A stretch of 64,000 nt of DNA, from NCBI RefSeq assembly GCF_004364775.1, contig NZ_SOAL01000017.1, positions 1-64,000 of the forward strand. Reading direction: 5' to 3'. A program made the position numbers and the translations under genes. This stretch comes from Comamonas sp. JUb58. GTDB taxonomy: Bacteria > Pseudomonadota > Gammaproteobacteria > Burkholderiales > Burkholderiaceae_C. Each line of letters begins with the position of its first letter. Position 1 is the stretch's first letter. The notes under the pieces are model-generated. The model had not been told where the DNA came from. It worked only from the letters and a program-made list of their open reading frames with translations, and ran no database searches. Positions 34,852-43,985 of this stretch are shown piece after piece.

Positions 34852-35790
34852 ATGCGTCGAATGATTCCTTCCACCCAGGCGCTGGCCTGTTTTGAGGCCG
34901 CCGCCCGCCACGAAAGCTATACCCGCGCCGCCCAGGAACTGGCGCTGACGCAAAGCGCCGTCTCGCGCCAGATCATTGCGCTGGAAGAGCAACTGGGCGT
35001 GCAGCTGTTCAAGCGCTCGCGCCACGGCATGGTGCTGACGCCTGCAGGCCACCAGTACAGCCAGCAGGTGGCGCAGTGGCTGCAGGGCATTGAGCGTGGC
35101 ACCTTGGACATCATGGCCCACCAGGGCGCCGGCGGCGCCATCAGCATTGCGGCGGTGCCCACCTTTGCCACCCGCTGGCTGCTGCCGCGCCTGCCGCAGT
35201 TCTTGCAGCAGCACCCGGGGGTGGTGGTGCATATCGATGTGCAGACCCGGCCCTTTGCCTTTGCCGAGCGCCTGGTCGATGCCGCCATCTATGCCGGCAC
35301 GGCCGAACAGGCGCGCCAGTGGCCGGGCACGCAGGCCACCTGGTTGATGGACGAGCTGATCGTGCCGGTCTGCAGCCCACGCCTGCTGGAGGGCGCCACC
35401 CAGCGCGGGCGCGGCCGCGCCTACCTGACCGTATCGCCCCAGGTGCTGGCCCAGCTGCCACTGCTGCAGCAAAGCACCCGGCCCGATGGCTGGCGCAAAT
35501 GGTTTGACGCCGCTGGCGTGCCGGCCCCCCATGCGCTCGATGGCCCGCGCTATGAGCTGTTCTCGATGCTGGCCGTGGCCGCTGCCGCCGGCATGGGCGT
35601 GGCGCTGATCCCGCCGATGCTGATCGAGGATGAGCTGGCCCGGGGCGAGCTGGTGGTTGCCTGCGAGCAGCCTTTGAAAGGAAGCCGCGCCTATTACTGG
35701 ATGACCCCGCAGGCGACCGAACCCATGCCCGCTCAGCCCGCGCTGCAGGCCTTTGGCAGTTGGCTCAAGGGCCGGGCGGGCGCATCTTAG
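34852..35790 (+). CDS. LysR-family regulator of glutarate/gcdH genes
   Basis: 312 aa. N-terminal HTH IPSTQALACFEAAARHESYTRAAQELALTQSAVSRQIIALEEQLGVQLF, GcvA-like, with an effector domain from about residue 90. Position, divergent from gcdH, suggests a GcdR-type role; effector probably glutarate or a CoA ester (inference). The start at 34852 has GGAG 9 nt upstream; a TTG at 34825 is unlikely. Confidence 0.9.
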   Translation: MRRMIPSTQALACFEAAARHESYTRAAQELALTQSAVSRQIIALEEQLGVQLFKRSRHGMVLTPAGHQYSQQVAQWLQGIERGTLDIMAHQGAGGAISIAAVPTFATRWLLPRLPQFLQQHPGVVVHIDVQTRPFAFAERLVDAAIYAGTAEQARQWPGTQATWLMDELIVPVCSPRLLEGATQRGRGRAYLTVSPQVLAQLPLLQQSTRPDGWRKWFDAAGVPAPHALDGPRYELFSMLAVAAAAGMGVALIPPMLIEDELARGELVVACEQPLKGSRAYYWMTPQATEPMPAQPALQAFGSWLKGRAGAS

Positions 35791-35930
35791 GGTAAGTGCT
35801 GCAGCGCAACAGGCCTCCGCCGTCACTACAATCTAAAAATTGCCTTAGAGGTAAAAACCGCCGTCCCAGAGACTAGGATGGACGGTATTCCCATAACGCC
35901 CGCCGTTGGCGAGAGACACAGGAGATCCGC

Positions 35931-36473
35931 GTGCCGGAAAACACCCCAGGAACTGCCACCGCGTCCGAGCGCGTCGTCAAGAAGTACCCCAACCGCCGTC
36001 TGTACGACACCCAGACCTCTGCCTACATCACCCTGGCCGAGGTCAAGGCCCTGGTCATGCAAAACGAGCCTATCGTCGTCAAGGACGCCAAGACCGGCGA
36101 GGACCTGACGCGCAGCATTCTGCTCCAGATCATTCTGGATGAGGAGGCGGGCGGCGCACCGATGTTCACCGAGGCCATGCTGGTCAACATCATCCGCTTC
36201 TACGGCCATGCGATGCAGGGCTTCATGGGCTCCTACCTGGAGCGCAATGTGCAGCTGTTCACGGAGATGCAAGGCCGCTTTGCCGACCAGATGAAGGGTG
36301 CCACGCCCGAGATGTGGCGCAACTTCCTGGGCATGCCGATGCCCGGCGTGCCAGGCATGCCCGATGCGGGCAACTACCAGGCCCAGTCGCAGCAGTTCTT
36401 CCAGCAAATGCAGGAACAGATGCAAAAGCAGACGGAGCAGATGCTGACGGCTTTTGGGATCAAGCGGCCTTGA
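35931..36473 (+). CDS. phaR: polyhydroxyalkanoate synthesis repressor PhaR
   Basis: 180 aa. N-terminal PHB/PHA accumulation DNA-binding domain VVKKYPNRRLYDTQTSAYITLAEVKALV..., with MFTEAMLVNIIRFYG (second domain), and a Gln/Met-rich helical C-terminus. It represses phasin genes and binds PHB granules. The start is GTG with AGGAG 8 nt upstream. In related genomes phaR commonly lies next to rimO; here a two-gene cassette intervenes. Confidence 0.95.
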   Translation: MPENTPGTATASERVVKKYPNRRLYDTQTSAYITLAEVKALVMQNEPIVVKDAKTGEDLTRSILLQIILDEEAGGAPMFTEAMLVNIIRFYGHAMQGFMGSYLERNVQLFTEMQGRFADQMKGATPEMWRNFLGMPMPGVPGMPDAGNYQAQSQQFFQQMQEQMQKQTEQMLTAFGIKRP

Positions 36474-36597
36474 TGCAGGGAATGGCTTGGTGCCCGCTGC
36501 AGGGGCCAGGCCATCTTGCGCGTTCTTGGCCTGTTGGTCTGCATGCCGCGCCCTGGCTGGGCTGACGCCAGACGGCAACGCAGCATGCGGCCATGTC

Positions 36598-36626
36598 TTG
36601 AACGCGGCGACTGCACGTGCTATAAA
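36598..36626 (+). promoter_or_regulatory. candidate sigma70 promoter of the RNA-repair cassette
   Basis: TTGAAC (36598-36603), exact 17-bp spacer, TATAAA (36621-36626). The predicted start of transcription is near 36633, leaving a leader of about 290 nt before the ligase. Confidence 0.5.
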
Positions 36627-36900
36627 CCCAGCTCTTTTCATCTTCCTGCCTTTTTCGGAGCCCCTCATGTCCCGCCTGTTCGTCACCTGCTAATCGCCGA
36701 CGACTGCATTTGCAGCCTCGTGCGGCGCAAGTCTGCGCCACAGCTGGCTGCGGTACTGGCTCCGAGCTTCCTACGCCTGCCATGAGGCCGCGGGAGCGCT
36801 GAATCCCCCGCTTCCCCTGCGCGACGACCTCTTTCCTTTTCTGGGCAAGAGCGGTCGACCTGCGCCTCACGTTCGTTGGCTTTCCCTGTCCTGCTGGACA

Positions 36901-36916
36901 GCGAGACGCTTCTCGC
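36901..36916 (+). repeat. hairpin in front of the RNA ligase start
   Basis: GCGAGA-CGCT-TCTCGC, 6-bp stem with 4-nt loop, ending 10 nt before the ATG at 36927. It could hide or present the weak ribosome site. Confidence 0.5.
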
Positions 36917-36926
36917 TGCAACGAAC

Positions 36927-37877
36927 ATGAATCCCCACACCCTTTCGATATTCAAATACCCGCGCACGCCGCACCTGGAAGGATCGCGCCTGCAAGCGGG
37001 CGACGATGCCAGTGACCAGGTGCCCCTCAAAGCCCTGGCTGGCCAACACGTCGTCATTGAGGAAAAACTCGATGGCGCCAACGCCGGCATTTCCTTTAGC
37101 GGCGCCGGCGAGCAGCTGCTGCAATCCCGAGGCCACTACCTGGTGGGCGGTGGCAGCGAGCGCCAGTTCAATCTCTTCAAAGTCTGGGCCGCTGCCCACG
37201 AAGCGGCCTTGCTCGAACGCTTGGAGGACCGCTTTGTCGTCTATGGGGAGTGGACCTATGCCAAGCACTCGGTTTTCTACGACCAGTTGCCGCACCACTT
37301 CCATGAGTTCGACATGTTGGACCGGGAGACGGGTCAATTTCTATCGACCCCGCGCCGCCATGCCTTGCTGCAGGGCTCACCGCTGCTGTCCGTGCCGGTG
37401 CTGTATGAAGGTCCGATGCCTACGGACCCTGCCTTGCTGTGGGCGCTGGTGCAGCCCTCCCTGGCCAAGAGCCGCGCCTGGCGCCAGTCGTTTGACCTTG
37501 TCGTCCAACGAGAGGGCCTACCGCCCCAGCTGTGCTGGCAACAGACGAATAACTCGGACCTGGCAGAAGGCCTGTACCTGAAGGTAGAAGCGGATGGCCA
37601 GGTGGTGGCGCGCTACAAGTTCGTCCGGCACGACTTTCTCCAGACGATTCTGGACAGCGGCTCACACCACAGCCAGCGGCCCATGATTGCCAATGGCCTG
37701 GCGCCAGGCGTGGACCTCTATGCGCCGCAGCCTTCGGTCCGCTGGGAGGACCTGTCCTTGCGAACCATTCGCTCGCTGGATGCATTGAAAGCTTTGGCAA
37801 GAGACAAGCGGGCTGCCAGGTCGAATGGCGCTGGCCGAGCATGGGGAAGAAGCTTTTCCGGAATGGATTGTGTATGA
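36927..37877 (+). CDS. ATP-dependent RNA ligase (Rnl2-like nucleotidyltransferase)
   Basis: 316 aa. Covalent nucleotidyltransferase motifs in order: motif I VVIEEKLDGANAG (Lys47 as adenylation site), motif III VVYGEW (106-109 YGEW), motif IV AEGLYLK (214-219) and motif V-like ARYKFVR (Lys231). This is the RNA-ligase/Rnl2 fold; no OB domain typical of DNA ligases is seen. It seals 3'-OH/5'-phosphate ends (family knowledge). The start at 36927 is preferred to TTG at 36876. Its TGA overlaps the next ATG by 4 bp, so it is translationally coupled to the end-healing enzyme. Confidence 0.87.
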   Translation: MNPHTLSIFKYPRTPHLEGSRLQAGDDASDQVPLKALAGQHVVIEEKLDGANAGISFSGAGEQLLQSRGHYLVGGGSERQFNLFKVWAAAHEAALLERLEDRFVVYGEWTYAKHSVFYDQLPHHFHEFDMLDRETGQFLSTPRRHALLQGSPLLSVPVLYEGPMPTDPALLWALVQPSLAKSRAWRQSFDLVVQREGLPPQLCWQQTNNSDLAEGLYLKVEADGQVVARYKFVRHDFLQTILDSGSHHSQRPMIANGLAPGVDLYAPQPSVRWEDLSLRTIRSLDALKALARDKRAARSNGAGRAWGRSFSGMDCV

Positions 37878-39013
37878 ACTGGTCAACGATTGCGGGCCTG
37901 GTGCCTGCGCCGGGCGCCGCCCCGGATTTTGAGGCCTGTCTTGCGGCCTTCCCCGTGCTGGAGCGGGCCAAGACGACGGTGCAGGACCCCCGTTTCCATG
38001 CTGAAGGGGATGTCTGGACGCATACCCAAATGGTGGTGCGCGAGCTGCTGGCGCTGCCGGACTACCTGCAGGCCAGCCCGCCTGACCGCACGGTTTTGTT
38101 CCTCGCGGCTTTGCTGCACGATGTCGCAAAATACCGGACCACAGTCATCGACCCACAGACCGGGGCCATCGGCCAGCCTGGCCATTCCCGCAAAGGAGCG
38201 GTGGAGGCCCGTGTGTTGCTCTGGGATGCTGGTGCGCCACTGGACCTGCGGGAAGCGGTCTGCCGCCTGATTGCCGTGCACCAAGTGCCATTTTTCGCGT
38301 TGGCCGGCTCTCGTTCTGGCAAGACGCCGGAGCACATTGTGCGAGAGGGATCCTGGCAGGTGAATCTGGTCCACTTGGCGGCTCTGGCCGAAGCGGATAT
38401 GCGCGGACGTGTCTGTGTGGACCAGCAGGCGGTGCTGGACAACATCGAGCTCTTTCGGGAACTGGCGCGGGAAGAGCGTTGCTACGGGAGTCCTCGGCAC
38501 TTTGCGGATGCCCACACCAGGTTGAGCTACTTCCGGGGCGCGGACGTCCACCCGGACTATGCGCTCTTTCAGGAACCTGGATCGCGCGTGACCGTGATGT
38601 GTGGCCTGCCCGCGTCGGGAAAGGACAGCTGGCTGGCGCAGCACCGGCGCGGCTTGCCCGTGGTGTCTTTTGACGATGCAAGAGAAGCGCTGGACCTGAA
38701 GCATGGCGAGAACGAGGGCGCTGCTGCGCACTTTGCCCATGACAAGGCCCGGGAACTGCTCCGCAAGAAGGCGCCTTTTGTCTGGAGCGCCACGCATCTG
38801 AGTCTGCAGATGCGAACGCGCACGCTCGATCTGCTGTTCGCCTATGGTGCCGAAGTGGAGTTGGTCTACCTGGAGCAACCCCGTGCCGAGTTGCTGCGGC
38901 GTAACAGCCGCCGGGACTCGACCCTGTCCAACAAGGCGCTGCTGTCGCTGCTGAACCGCTGGGAGCTGCCCACCGAGACGGAAGCCCATGCGCTGCGCAT
39001 TGAGCAACCCTGA
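37874..39013 (+). CDS. HD-domain phosphoesterase / polynucleotide 5'-kinase fusion (HD-Pnk)
   Basis: 379 aa, two domains. Residues 1-215 are an HD phosphohydrolase: VWTHTQMVV (His50), ALLHDVAKY (His82-Asp83), GHSRKGAV (His104) and VHQVPFF (His136). Residues 235-379 are a P-loop polynucleotide kinase: GLPASGKDSW (244-252), VVSFDDAREAL (Asp at 267) and the lid Arg cluster EQPRAELLRRNSRRD. The layout matches Runella slithyformis HD-Pnk, reported as 2',3'-phosphoesterase plus 5'-OH kinase. It heals RNA ends that the upstream ligase can seal. ATGA overlap with the ligase. A homologue to the T4 Pnkp/Rnl pair is not implied. Confidence 0.87.
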   Translation: MNWSTIAGLVPAPGAAPDFEACLAAFPVLERAKTTVQDPRFHAEGDVWTHTQMVVRELLALPDYLQASPPDRTVLFLAALLHDVAKYRTTVIDPQTGAIGQPGHSRKGAVEARVLLWDAGAPLDLREAVCRLIAVHQVPFFALAGSRSGKTPEHIVREGSWQVNLVHLAALAEADMRGRVCVDQQAVLDNIELFRELAREERCYGSPRHFADAHTRLSYFRGADVHPDYALFQEPGSRVTVMCGLPASGKDSWLAQHRRGLPVVSFDDAREALDLKHGENEGAAAHFAHDKARELLRKKAPFVWSATHLSLQMRTRTLDLLFAYGAEVELVYLEQPRAELLRRNSRRDSTLSNKALLSLLNRWELPTETEAHALRIEQP

Positions 39014-39253
39014 GGCGAAGGGGGCGTTGGCGGCCTTGGCAGTCGCCGCAACACAAACCGGCCCGCTGTGGACAGCTTGTGTTGTTTTCTGCGCTGGCGC
39101 TGAAGCCTTCCCCACGCTTTTCCGCCTATCTCCCACCCGAATGCAGGTCCTCCAGGCCCCCGCCTGCGGGTCTATACCCCAGGGGCGGAGCCTGTCAGGG
39201 CGCCTGCTTTAAAATACCGCCCAGATTAGTTGCCAGGTTCCCCTGCAAGAAAA

Positions 39254-40666
39254 ATGAATACCGATACCCACGCTGCCACTGCGACGCTCGACGCCAACCG
39301 AACCCCCAAGGTGGGGTTCGTCAGTTTGGGCTGCCCCAAAGCCCTTACCGACAGCGAGCTGATCCTGACGCAGTTGAGCGCCGAGGGGTACCAGACCTCC
39401 AAGACTTTTGAAGGTGCCGATCTGGTGATCGTCAACACCTGCGGCTTTATTGACGATGCCGTGCGCGAAAGCCTGGACACGATTGGCGAGGCCTTGGCCG
39501 AGAACGGCAAGGTGATCGTGACCGGTTGCCTGGGTGCCAAGACGGGTGCCGACGGCGGCAATATGGTCAAGCAGATGCACCCCAGCGTGCTGGCGGTGAC
39601 GGGCCCCCACGCCACGCAAGAGGTGATGGACGCGGTCCACACCAACCTGCCCAAGCCGCATGACCCCTTCATCGACCTGGTGCCTGGCAGCTTTGGCGAG
39701 GCGGGCATCAAGCTCACGCCCAAGCACTATGCCTATTTGAAGATTTCCGAAGGCTGCAACCACCGCTGCACCTTCTGCATCATCCCCTCGATGCGCGGTG
39801 ACCTGGTCAGCCGCCCGATTGGTGATGTGCTCAAGGAAGCCAAGGCGCTGTTTGCCGGCGGCGTCAAGGAGCTGCTGGTGATCAGCCAGGACACCTCCGC
39901 CTATGGCGTGGATGTGAAATACCGCACCGGTTTCTGGGACGGCAAGCCGGTGAAGACGCGCATGCTGGAGCTGGTGGAAGCGCTGGGCGAGCTGGCCAAG
40001 CCGCACGGCGCCTGGGTGCGCCTGCACTATGTCTACCCCTACCCGACGGTGGATGCGATTTTGCCGCTGATGGCCCAAGGCCTGGTGCTGCCTTACCTGG
40101 ATGTGCCCTTGCAGCACAGCCACCCCGATGTGCTCAAGCGCATGAAGCGACCGGCCAGCGGCGAGCGCAATCTGGAGCGCATCCGCGAATGGCGTGCGAT
40201 CTGCCCCGAGTTGGTGATCCGTTCGACCTTTATTGCCGGTTTCCCTGGCGAGACCGAAGAAGAGTTCGAGCACCTGCTGGACTTTATCCGCGAGGCCGAG
40301 ATTGATCGCGCAGGCTGCTTTGCCTATAGCCCCGTGGAAGGCGCTACCGCCAATGAGCTGCCCGGCATGCTGCCACCCGAAGTGCGCGAGGCGCGCCGTG
40401 CCCGCTTTATGGAAGTGGCCGAAGAGGTCTCCGCCAAGCGCCTGGAGCGCCGTGTGGGCCAGACCATGCAGGTGCTGGTCGACAAGGCCATCGGCCTGGG
40501 CAAGAAGGGCGGCATTGCCCGTACCTATGCCGATGCGCCCGAGATCGACGGTGTCGTGCACCTGCTGCCGCCCGAGAAGCTCAGCAAGACCTACAAGGTG
40601 GGCGAGCTGATCAAGGTGCGCATTGTGCGCAGCCAGGGCCATGACCTGGTGGGCGTGCCGGTTTAA
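39254..40666 (+). CDS. rimO: ribosomal protein S12 methylthiotransferase RimO
   Basis: 470 aa. Radical-SAM enzyme that methylthiolates Asp88/89 of S12. UPF0004 N-terminal domain ([33 protein letters not shown]: three cluster Cys), radical-SAM motif [18 protein letters not shown] (CxxxCxxC), and a C-terminal TRAM domain. The start at 39254 (MNTDTH) is chosen over 39230. It lies 240 bp after the HD-Pnk gene. Confidence 0.97.
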   Translation: MNTDTHAATATLDANRTPKVGFVSLGCPKALTDSELILTQLSAEGYQTSKTFEGADLVIVNTCGFIDDAVRESLDTIGEALAENGKVIVTGCLGAKTGADGGNMVKQMHPSVLAVTGPHATQEVMDAVHTNLPKPHDPFIDLVPGSFGEAGIKLTPKHYAYLKISEGCNHRCTFCIIPSMRGDLVSRPIGDVLKEAKALFAGGVKELLVISQDTSAYGVDVKYRTGFWDGKPVKTRMLELVEALGELAKPHGAWVRLHYVYPYPTVDAILPLMAQGLVLPYLDVPLQHSHPDVLKRMKRPASGERNLERIREWRAICPELVIRSTFIAGFPGETEEEFEHLLDFIREAEIDRAGCFAYSPVEGATANELPGMLPPEVREARRARFMEVAEEVSAKRLERRVGQTMQVLVDKAIGLGKKGGIARTYADAPEIDGVVHLLPPEKLSKTYKVGELIKVRIVRSQGHDLVGVPV

Positions 40667-40683
40667 ACACTGGATCGCCAATA

Positions 40684-40723
40684 AAGCAAAGGGGCCTTGC
40701 TGTTGCAGCAGGCCCCTTTTGCT
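40684..40723. terminator. intrinsic terminator between rimO and the convergent PPK2 gene
   Basis: AAGCAAA-GGGGCC-TTGCTG / CAGCA-GGCCCC-TTTTGCTT, long near-perfect stem with a T-rich end on both strands. Confidence 0.88.
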
Positions 40724-40750
40724 TGGTCGTTGCGCTGTGGGTGCTTGTGC

Positions 40751-41563
40751 TTATTCCACCTGCAGACCCACGAGCTCCGGATAGTCCACCGGGTACTGCG
40801 GTTGCATATCCAGCAGGCAGTGGTTGAGCAGGGTATTGACCATTAGGTTGCGGTGCAGCTTGTTGTCGGCCGGCACCACATACCAGGGCGCATGGGCGGT
40901 GGATGTGGCTTCCAGCAGGTCTTCATAGGCTTGCTGGTAGGCGTCCCACTGCTTGCGCACCGTCAGGTCATCGAGGCTGAACTTCCAGCGTTTTTCCGGC
41001 ACATCGATGCGCTCCTGCAGCCGCGTGCGCTGCTCGTCCTTGCTGATGTGCAGCATGCATTTGAGGACGGTGGTGCCGTTCTCGGCCAGCAGGCGCTCAA
41101 AGTCGTTGATTTGCGCATAGCGCTGCTTGGCGACCTGGCGCGTGATCCAGCCGTTGACCAGGGGCACCAGCACATCTTCGTAGTGGCTGCGGTTCCAGAT
41201 GCCGATTTCGCCCTTGGCGGGCGCTACTGCGTGGCAGCGCCAGAGGTAGTCGTGCGAGAGCTCTTCCTTGCTCGGGCTTTTGAAGGTGGCCATGCGCAGG
41301 CCCTGCGGACCCGTGGTCTTGAAGACACCGCGCACGGTGCCATCCTTGCCACTGGTGTCCATGCCTTGCAGCACCAGCAGCACCGAGCGCTTGTTCTCGC
41401 CCTGCAGCGGCCGCATCAGCTGGGCCAGCTGCTTGTTGAGCATCTTCAGGTCTTTTTCCTGGGCCTTGACGGTACCGTGTGCGAATGGCGTGGCGGCCGG
41501 GTCGTAGTCTTTCAGATGGACTGCGCCCTTGACGGGCACGCGGTAGTTCTGGGGATTGGGCAT
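40751..41563 (-). CDS. second polyphosphate kinase 2-family protein
   Basis: 270 aa. PPK2 fold: Walker A LQGMDTSGKDGTVRGVF, IGIWNRSHYEDVLVPLV (Walker B region), and lid RLQERIDVPEKRWKFSLDDL. The sequence style (QGMDTSGKDG, NRSHYEDVLV) is that of class III PPK2, which can act on AMP and ADP; class assignment is inferred. The start at 41563 is preferred over 41608. It is encoded on the minus strand, far from the Pho-box ppk2 at 3769 and without a visible Pho box. Confidence 0.9.
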   Translation of the reverse strand: MPNPQNYRVPVKGAVHLKDYDPAATPFAHGTVKAQEKDLKMLNKQLAQLMRPLQGENKRSVLLVLQGMDTSGKDGTVRGVFKTTGPQGLRMATFKSPSKEELSHDYLWRCHAVAPAKGEIGIWNRSHYEDVLVPLVNGWITRQVAKQRYAQINDFERLLAENGTTVLKCMLHISKDEQRTRLQERIDVPEKRWKFSLDDLTVRKQWDAYQQAYEDLLEATSTAHAPWYVVPADNKLHRNLMVNTLLNHCLLDMQPQYPVDYPELVGLQVE

Positions 41564-41699
41564 AAAGGGCAAAACGGTGAAGCGGGCAAAGGGGCAAATG
41601 GGGAGCAACGGGCCATGATTTCAGCTTTTAGCGGGCTTGTCACCTGGGGCGCCAAGCCGGCAAGGGTATTCATGGCCCCGGCAAGCTATCCAGCGGGGC

Positions 41700-43088
41700 C
41701 TAGACCATCTTGCGGATGGGGCGCTTTTTCCAGACAGCCTGGTAGTACCAGGTCTGCAGCGCCAGGGTGATGCCGTAGGAGACGGGGAAGGCCATCCAGA
41801 TGCCCACCAGACCAAAGTGGCGGCTGAACAGCCAGGCCAGCGGCAGCTCCAAGGTGGCGATCACGCCAATGGTGATGACGGTGGGGATCAGCACATCGCC
41901 ACTGGCACGCATCAGCGCTGCAAGCGAGGCAAAGGCGCCAAACAGCAGGCCGCTCCACAGCACAATGCGCAGCAGCTCCACGGCCACATGCAGCACCTCC
42001 TGATCGGTGATAAAGATGGAGAGCAGGGGCCGCGCAAAAATGCTGCCCAGCAAGGCCGTGGCGCCACCGATGGCCATGTTGATCTGCATGGCGGTGCGGG
42101 CAATGGCGGGCAGGCGCTCGCTGCGGCCGGCGCCAATCGATTGGGCGGCCAGGATGGACGCGGTGATGGCGACCGAGATCAGCGGAAACTGCGCAAAGGC
42201 ATTGATCTGGTTGACGGCGCCGTAGGCTGCGGTGGCATCCGAGCCAAAGCCATTGATCAGCGACAGCACGACGAGGCCGGCCAGCGAGGTGGCAATCATC
42301 AGCACACCGGTGGGGATGCCCACGCGCAGCACGGCGCGCAGCAAAGTCCAGTCCAGGCGCATGGCGCGCAGCAGCGCCCGGTTGGGTGCCAGCACACTGC
42401 GCTTGCGGCGCAGCTGTATGGCCAGCCAGACAAGGGCTACGCTAAAGCCCAGAATCATCGATACCCCGGCGCTGGCCACGCCCAGGCGCGGCAGGCCGCC
42501 CCAGCCGGAGATCAGCGCCGGCGTGCTGACCAGGCCGATGCCGGTGGACACGATCAGCGACCACATGGGCGTGAGCGTGTCGCCCACACCGCGCAGCAGC
42601 GAGGTAAACAGCAAAAAGATGAACAGCCCCGGCATGCCCAGCAGCACGATGCGCGAGTAGATGGTGGCCTGTTCCAGAATGTCGGCCGGCGTGCCCAGCA
42701 TGCGCATGATGGGTTGGGTAAACAGTCCGCCAAACAGCGCCACGGCGGCGCCCATGGCCAGCCCGGTCAGCAAGGTGGTGCCGGCGATGGCGCGCACCTT
42801 GTCGGGTTGGCCCGCGCCCCAGGCCTGGCCAATCAACACCGAGGCGCCAGCCCCCAGGCCGATGACAAAGGCGATAAAGACAAACATGACCGGGAAGAAG
42901 GCCGCGACGGCAGCGAGGGCCTTGACCCCCATCATCTGGCCCAGGAACATGCTGTTGAGCGTGCCCGAGAGTGACTGCAGGATGTTGGACAGCAGCATGG
43001 GGCCCAGAAACACCATGAAGACTTGCCACAAGGGGCGCACAGGCGGGGCGGGCGGCACGGCCTGGGGTGAAGGGATGGACGAGGACAT
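41700..43088 (-). CDS. MATE-family multidrug efflux transporter
   Basis: 462 aa, 12 hydrophobic segments in two symmetric halves. N-terminal LWQVFMVFLGPMLLSNILQSLSGTLNSMFLGQMMGVKALAAVAAFFPVMFV is typical of MATE (NorM/DinF-like). It exports cationic drugs coupled to Na+ or H+; the substrate is unknown. An in-frame start at 43127 exists. It lies 35 bp downstream of the DUF2239 gene. Confidence 0.92.
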   Translation of the reverse strand: MSSSIPSPQAVPPAPPVRPLWQVFMVFLGPMLLSNILQSLSGTLNSMFLGQMMGVKALAAVAAFFPVMFVFIAFVIGLGAGASVLIGQAWGAGQPDKVRAIAGTTLLTGLAMGAAVALFGGLFTQPIMRMLGTPADILEQATIYSRIVLLGMPGLFIFLLFTSLLRGVGDTLTPMWSLIVSTGIGLVSTPALISGWGGLPRLGVASAGVSMILGFSVALVWLAIQLRRKRSVLAPNRALLRAMRLDWTLLRAVLRVGIPTGVLMIATSLAGLVVLSLINGFGSDATAAYGAVNQINAFAQFPLISVAITASILAAQSIGAGRSERLPAIARTAMQINMAIGGATALLGSIFARPLLSIFITDQEVLHVAVELLRIVLWSGLLFGAFASLAALMRASGDVLIPTVITIGVIATLELPLAWLFSRHFGLVGIWMAFPVSYGITLALQTWYYQAVWKKRPIRKMV

Positions 43089-43123
43089 GGGAAGGTGAGA
43101 AATCGGAGGGTGCGGGTAGGTGC

Positions 43124-43765
43124 TCAAACCGGCCAGATGGGGCGGCTGAGCTGGTGCAGATACGCTTGTACATCGTCAGGCCAGGCCTGGGTCTGCAGCA
43201 GGAACGCCGACTGCTTGTGGGCAAACAGCGCGCGGCAGGCTTCGTCAAAACCGGGCAGATCGCCGGCCATGGCCTGCATGAACTGGTAGGTGGCCTCGGT
43301 TGCGGCGCGCTGCGAATCCTGCTGCGCATGGGCATTGCGGGCGTCGTCGATCAGGCGGCGCAAGGCGGCAGAGGCGCCACCGGGCTGGCGGTTGAGCCAG
43401 TCCCAGTGGCGGGGCAGCAAGGTCACCTCACGCGAGACCACGCCCAGCTTGGGGCGGCCTACGGCACGTGCAGTGCGGCTGTGGGGAGTTGCTTCAACGG
43501 CTGCCGCAGCTGGGGCAGCGGTTGCAGGGGCTGCATCATCCAGCAGGGCTGCAGGCTGCAGGGCCGGTGCCAGTTCCGAGCGCCAGTTCAAATCCAGGCG
43601 CAGGCCGGAGAGGTCATCAAACACCCACAAAGGCGTGAGGCTGCCGCCGGGGTGCAGTTCATCATGGTTTTGCAGGTAGCGCAGCACCGTCAGGCGGTCG
43701 GCTTGGAGCAGGCGCTGGTGGCCCTGGAAAATAGTCAGCCGGCTGGTCAATGTCTCGGTCGTCAT
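43124..43765 (-). CDS. DUF2239-family protein
   Basis: 213 aa. Contains GRPKLGVVSREVTLLPRHWDWLNRQPGGASAALRRLIDDAR, the hallmark of DUF2239, found in proteobacteria without known function. The N-terminal half ends in an Ala-rich linker. The start at 43765 (MTTETLT) is chosen; 43804 is possible. An AT-rich promoter region lies upstream (43800-43850). Confidence 0.82.
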   Translation of the reverse strand: MTTETLTSRLTIFQGHQRLLQADRLTVLRYLQNHDELHPGGSLTPLWVFDDLSGLRLDLNWRSELAPALQPAALLDDAAPATAAPAAAAVEATPHSRTARAVGRPKLGVVSREVTLLPRHWDWLNRQPGGASAALRRLIDDARNAHAQQDSQRAATEATYQFMQAMAGDLPGFDEACRALFAHKQSAFLLQTQAWPDDVQAYLHQLSRPIWPV

Positions 43766-43923
43766 GGCCACTTGTTCTTTCTTTGTTCTTGCTAAGCCAG
43801 TCATTTTACCGGGGCTAAAATATTTGGCTATTTTTAATGGGTAAAAATATGTATCTGGATGCGTAGAGCTGCAGATGGCCTGTTGCAGCTGGCTCCAGAT
43901 CGTCTAGGGAGCGACGCAGGGGC

Positions 43924-43957
43924 GAAAAAAAACCTCCAGCGCGGGGCATGGAGGTTA
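43924..43957 (-). terminator. intrinsic terminator of efp
   Basis: Minus-strand stem AACCTCCA/TGGAGGTT with a 10-nt loop, followed by eight T residues, 29 bp after the efp stop. Confidence 0.88.
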
Positions 43958-43985
43958 TTTTGGCGAGGGCCTGTTGGCCCAGGCA

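Larger units (their letters stand above)
36474..36926. other. phaR - RNA ligase intergenic region with long transcribed leader
   Basis: 453 bp. Contains a promoter-like pair (36598-36626), a predicted leader of about 290 nt, an 8-codon ORF with GGAG upstream (36667-36693, MSRLFVTC), a palindrome CTGCA-TT-TGCAG near 36705, and a hairpin just upstream of the ligase start. No terminator for phaR and no tRNA was recognised. Confidence 0.5.

Noticed and set aside
36482-36500. sigma54-like TGGC-N10-GC element upstream of the RNA ligase (as in RtcR systems)
   Set aside because: Matches too little of the consensus and no sigma54 activator gene is adjacent.
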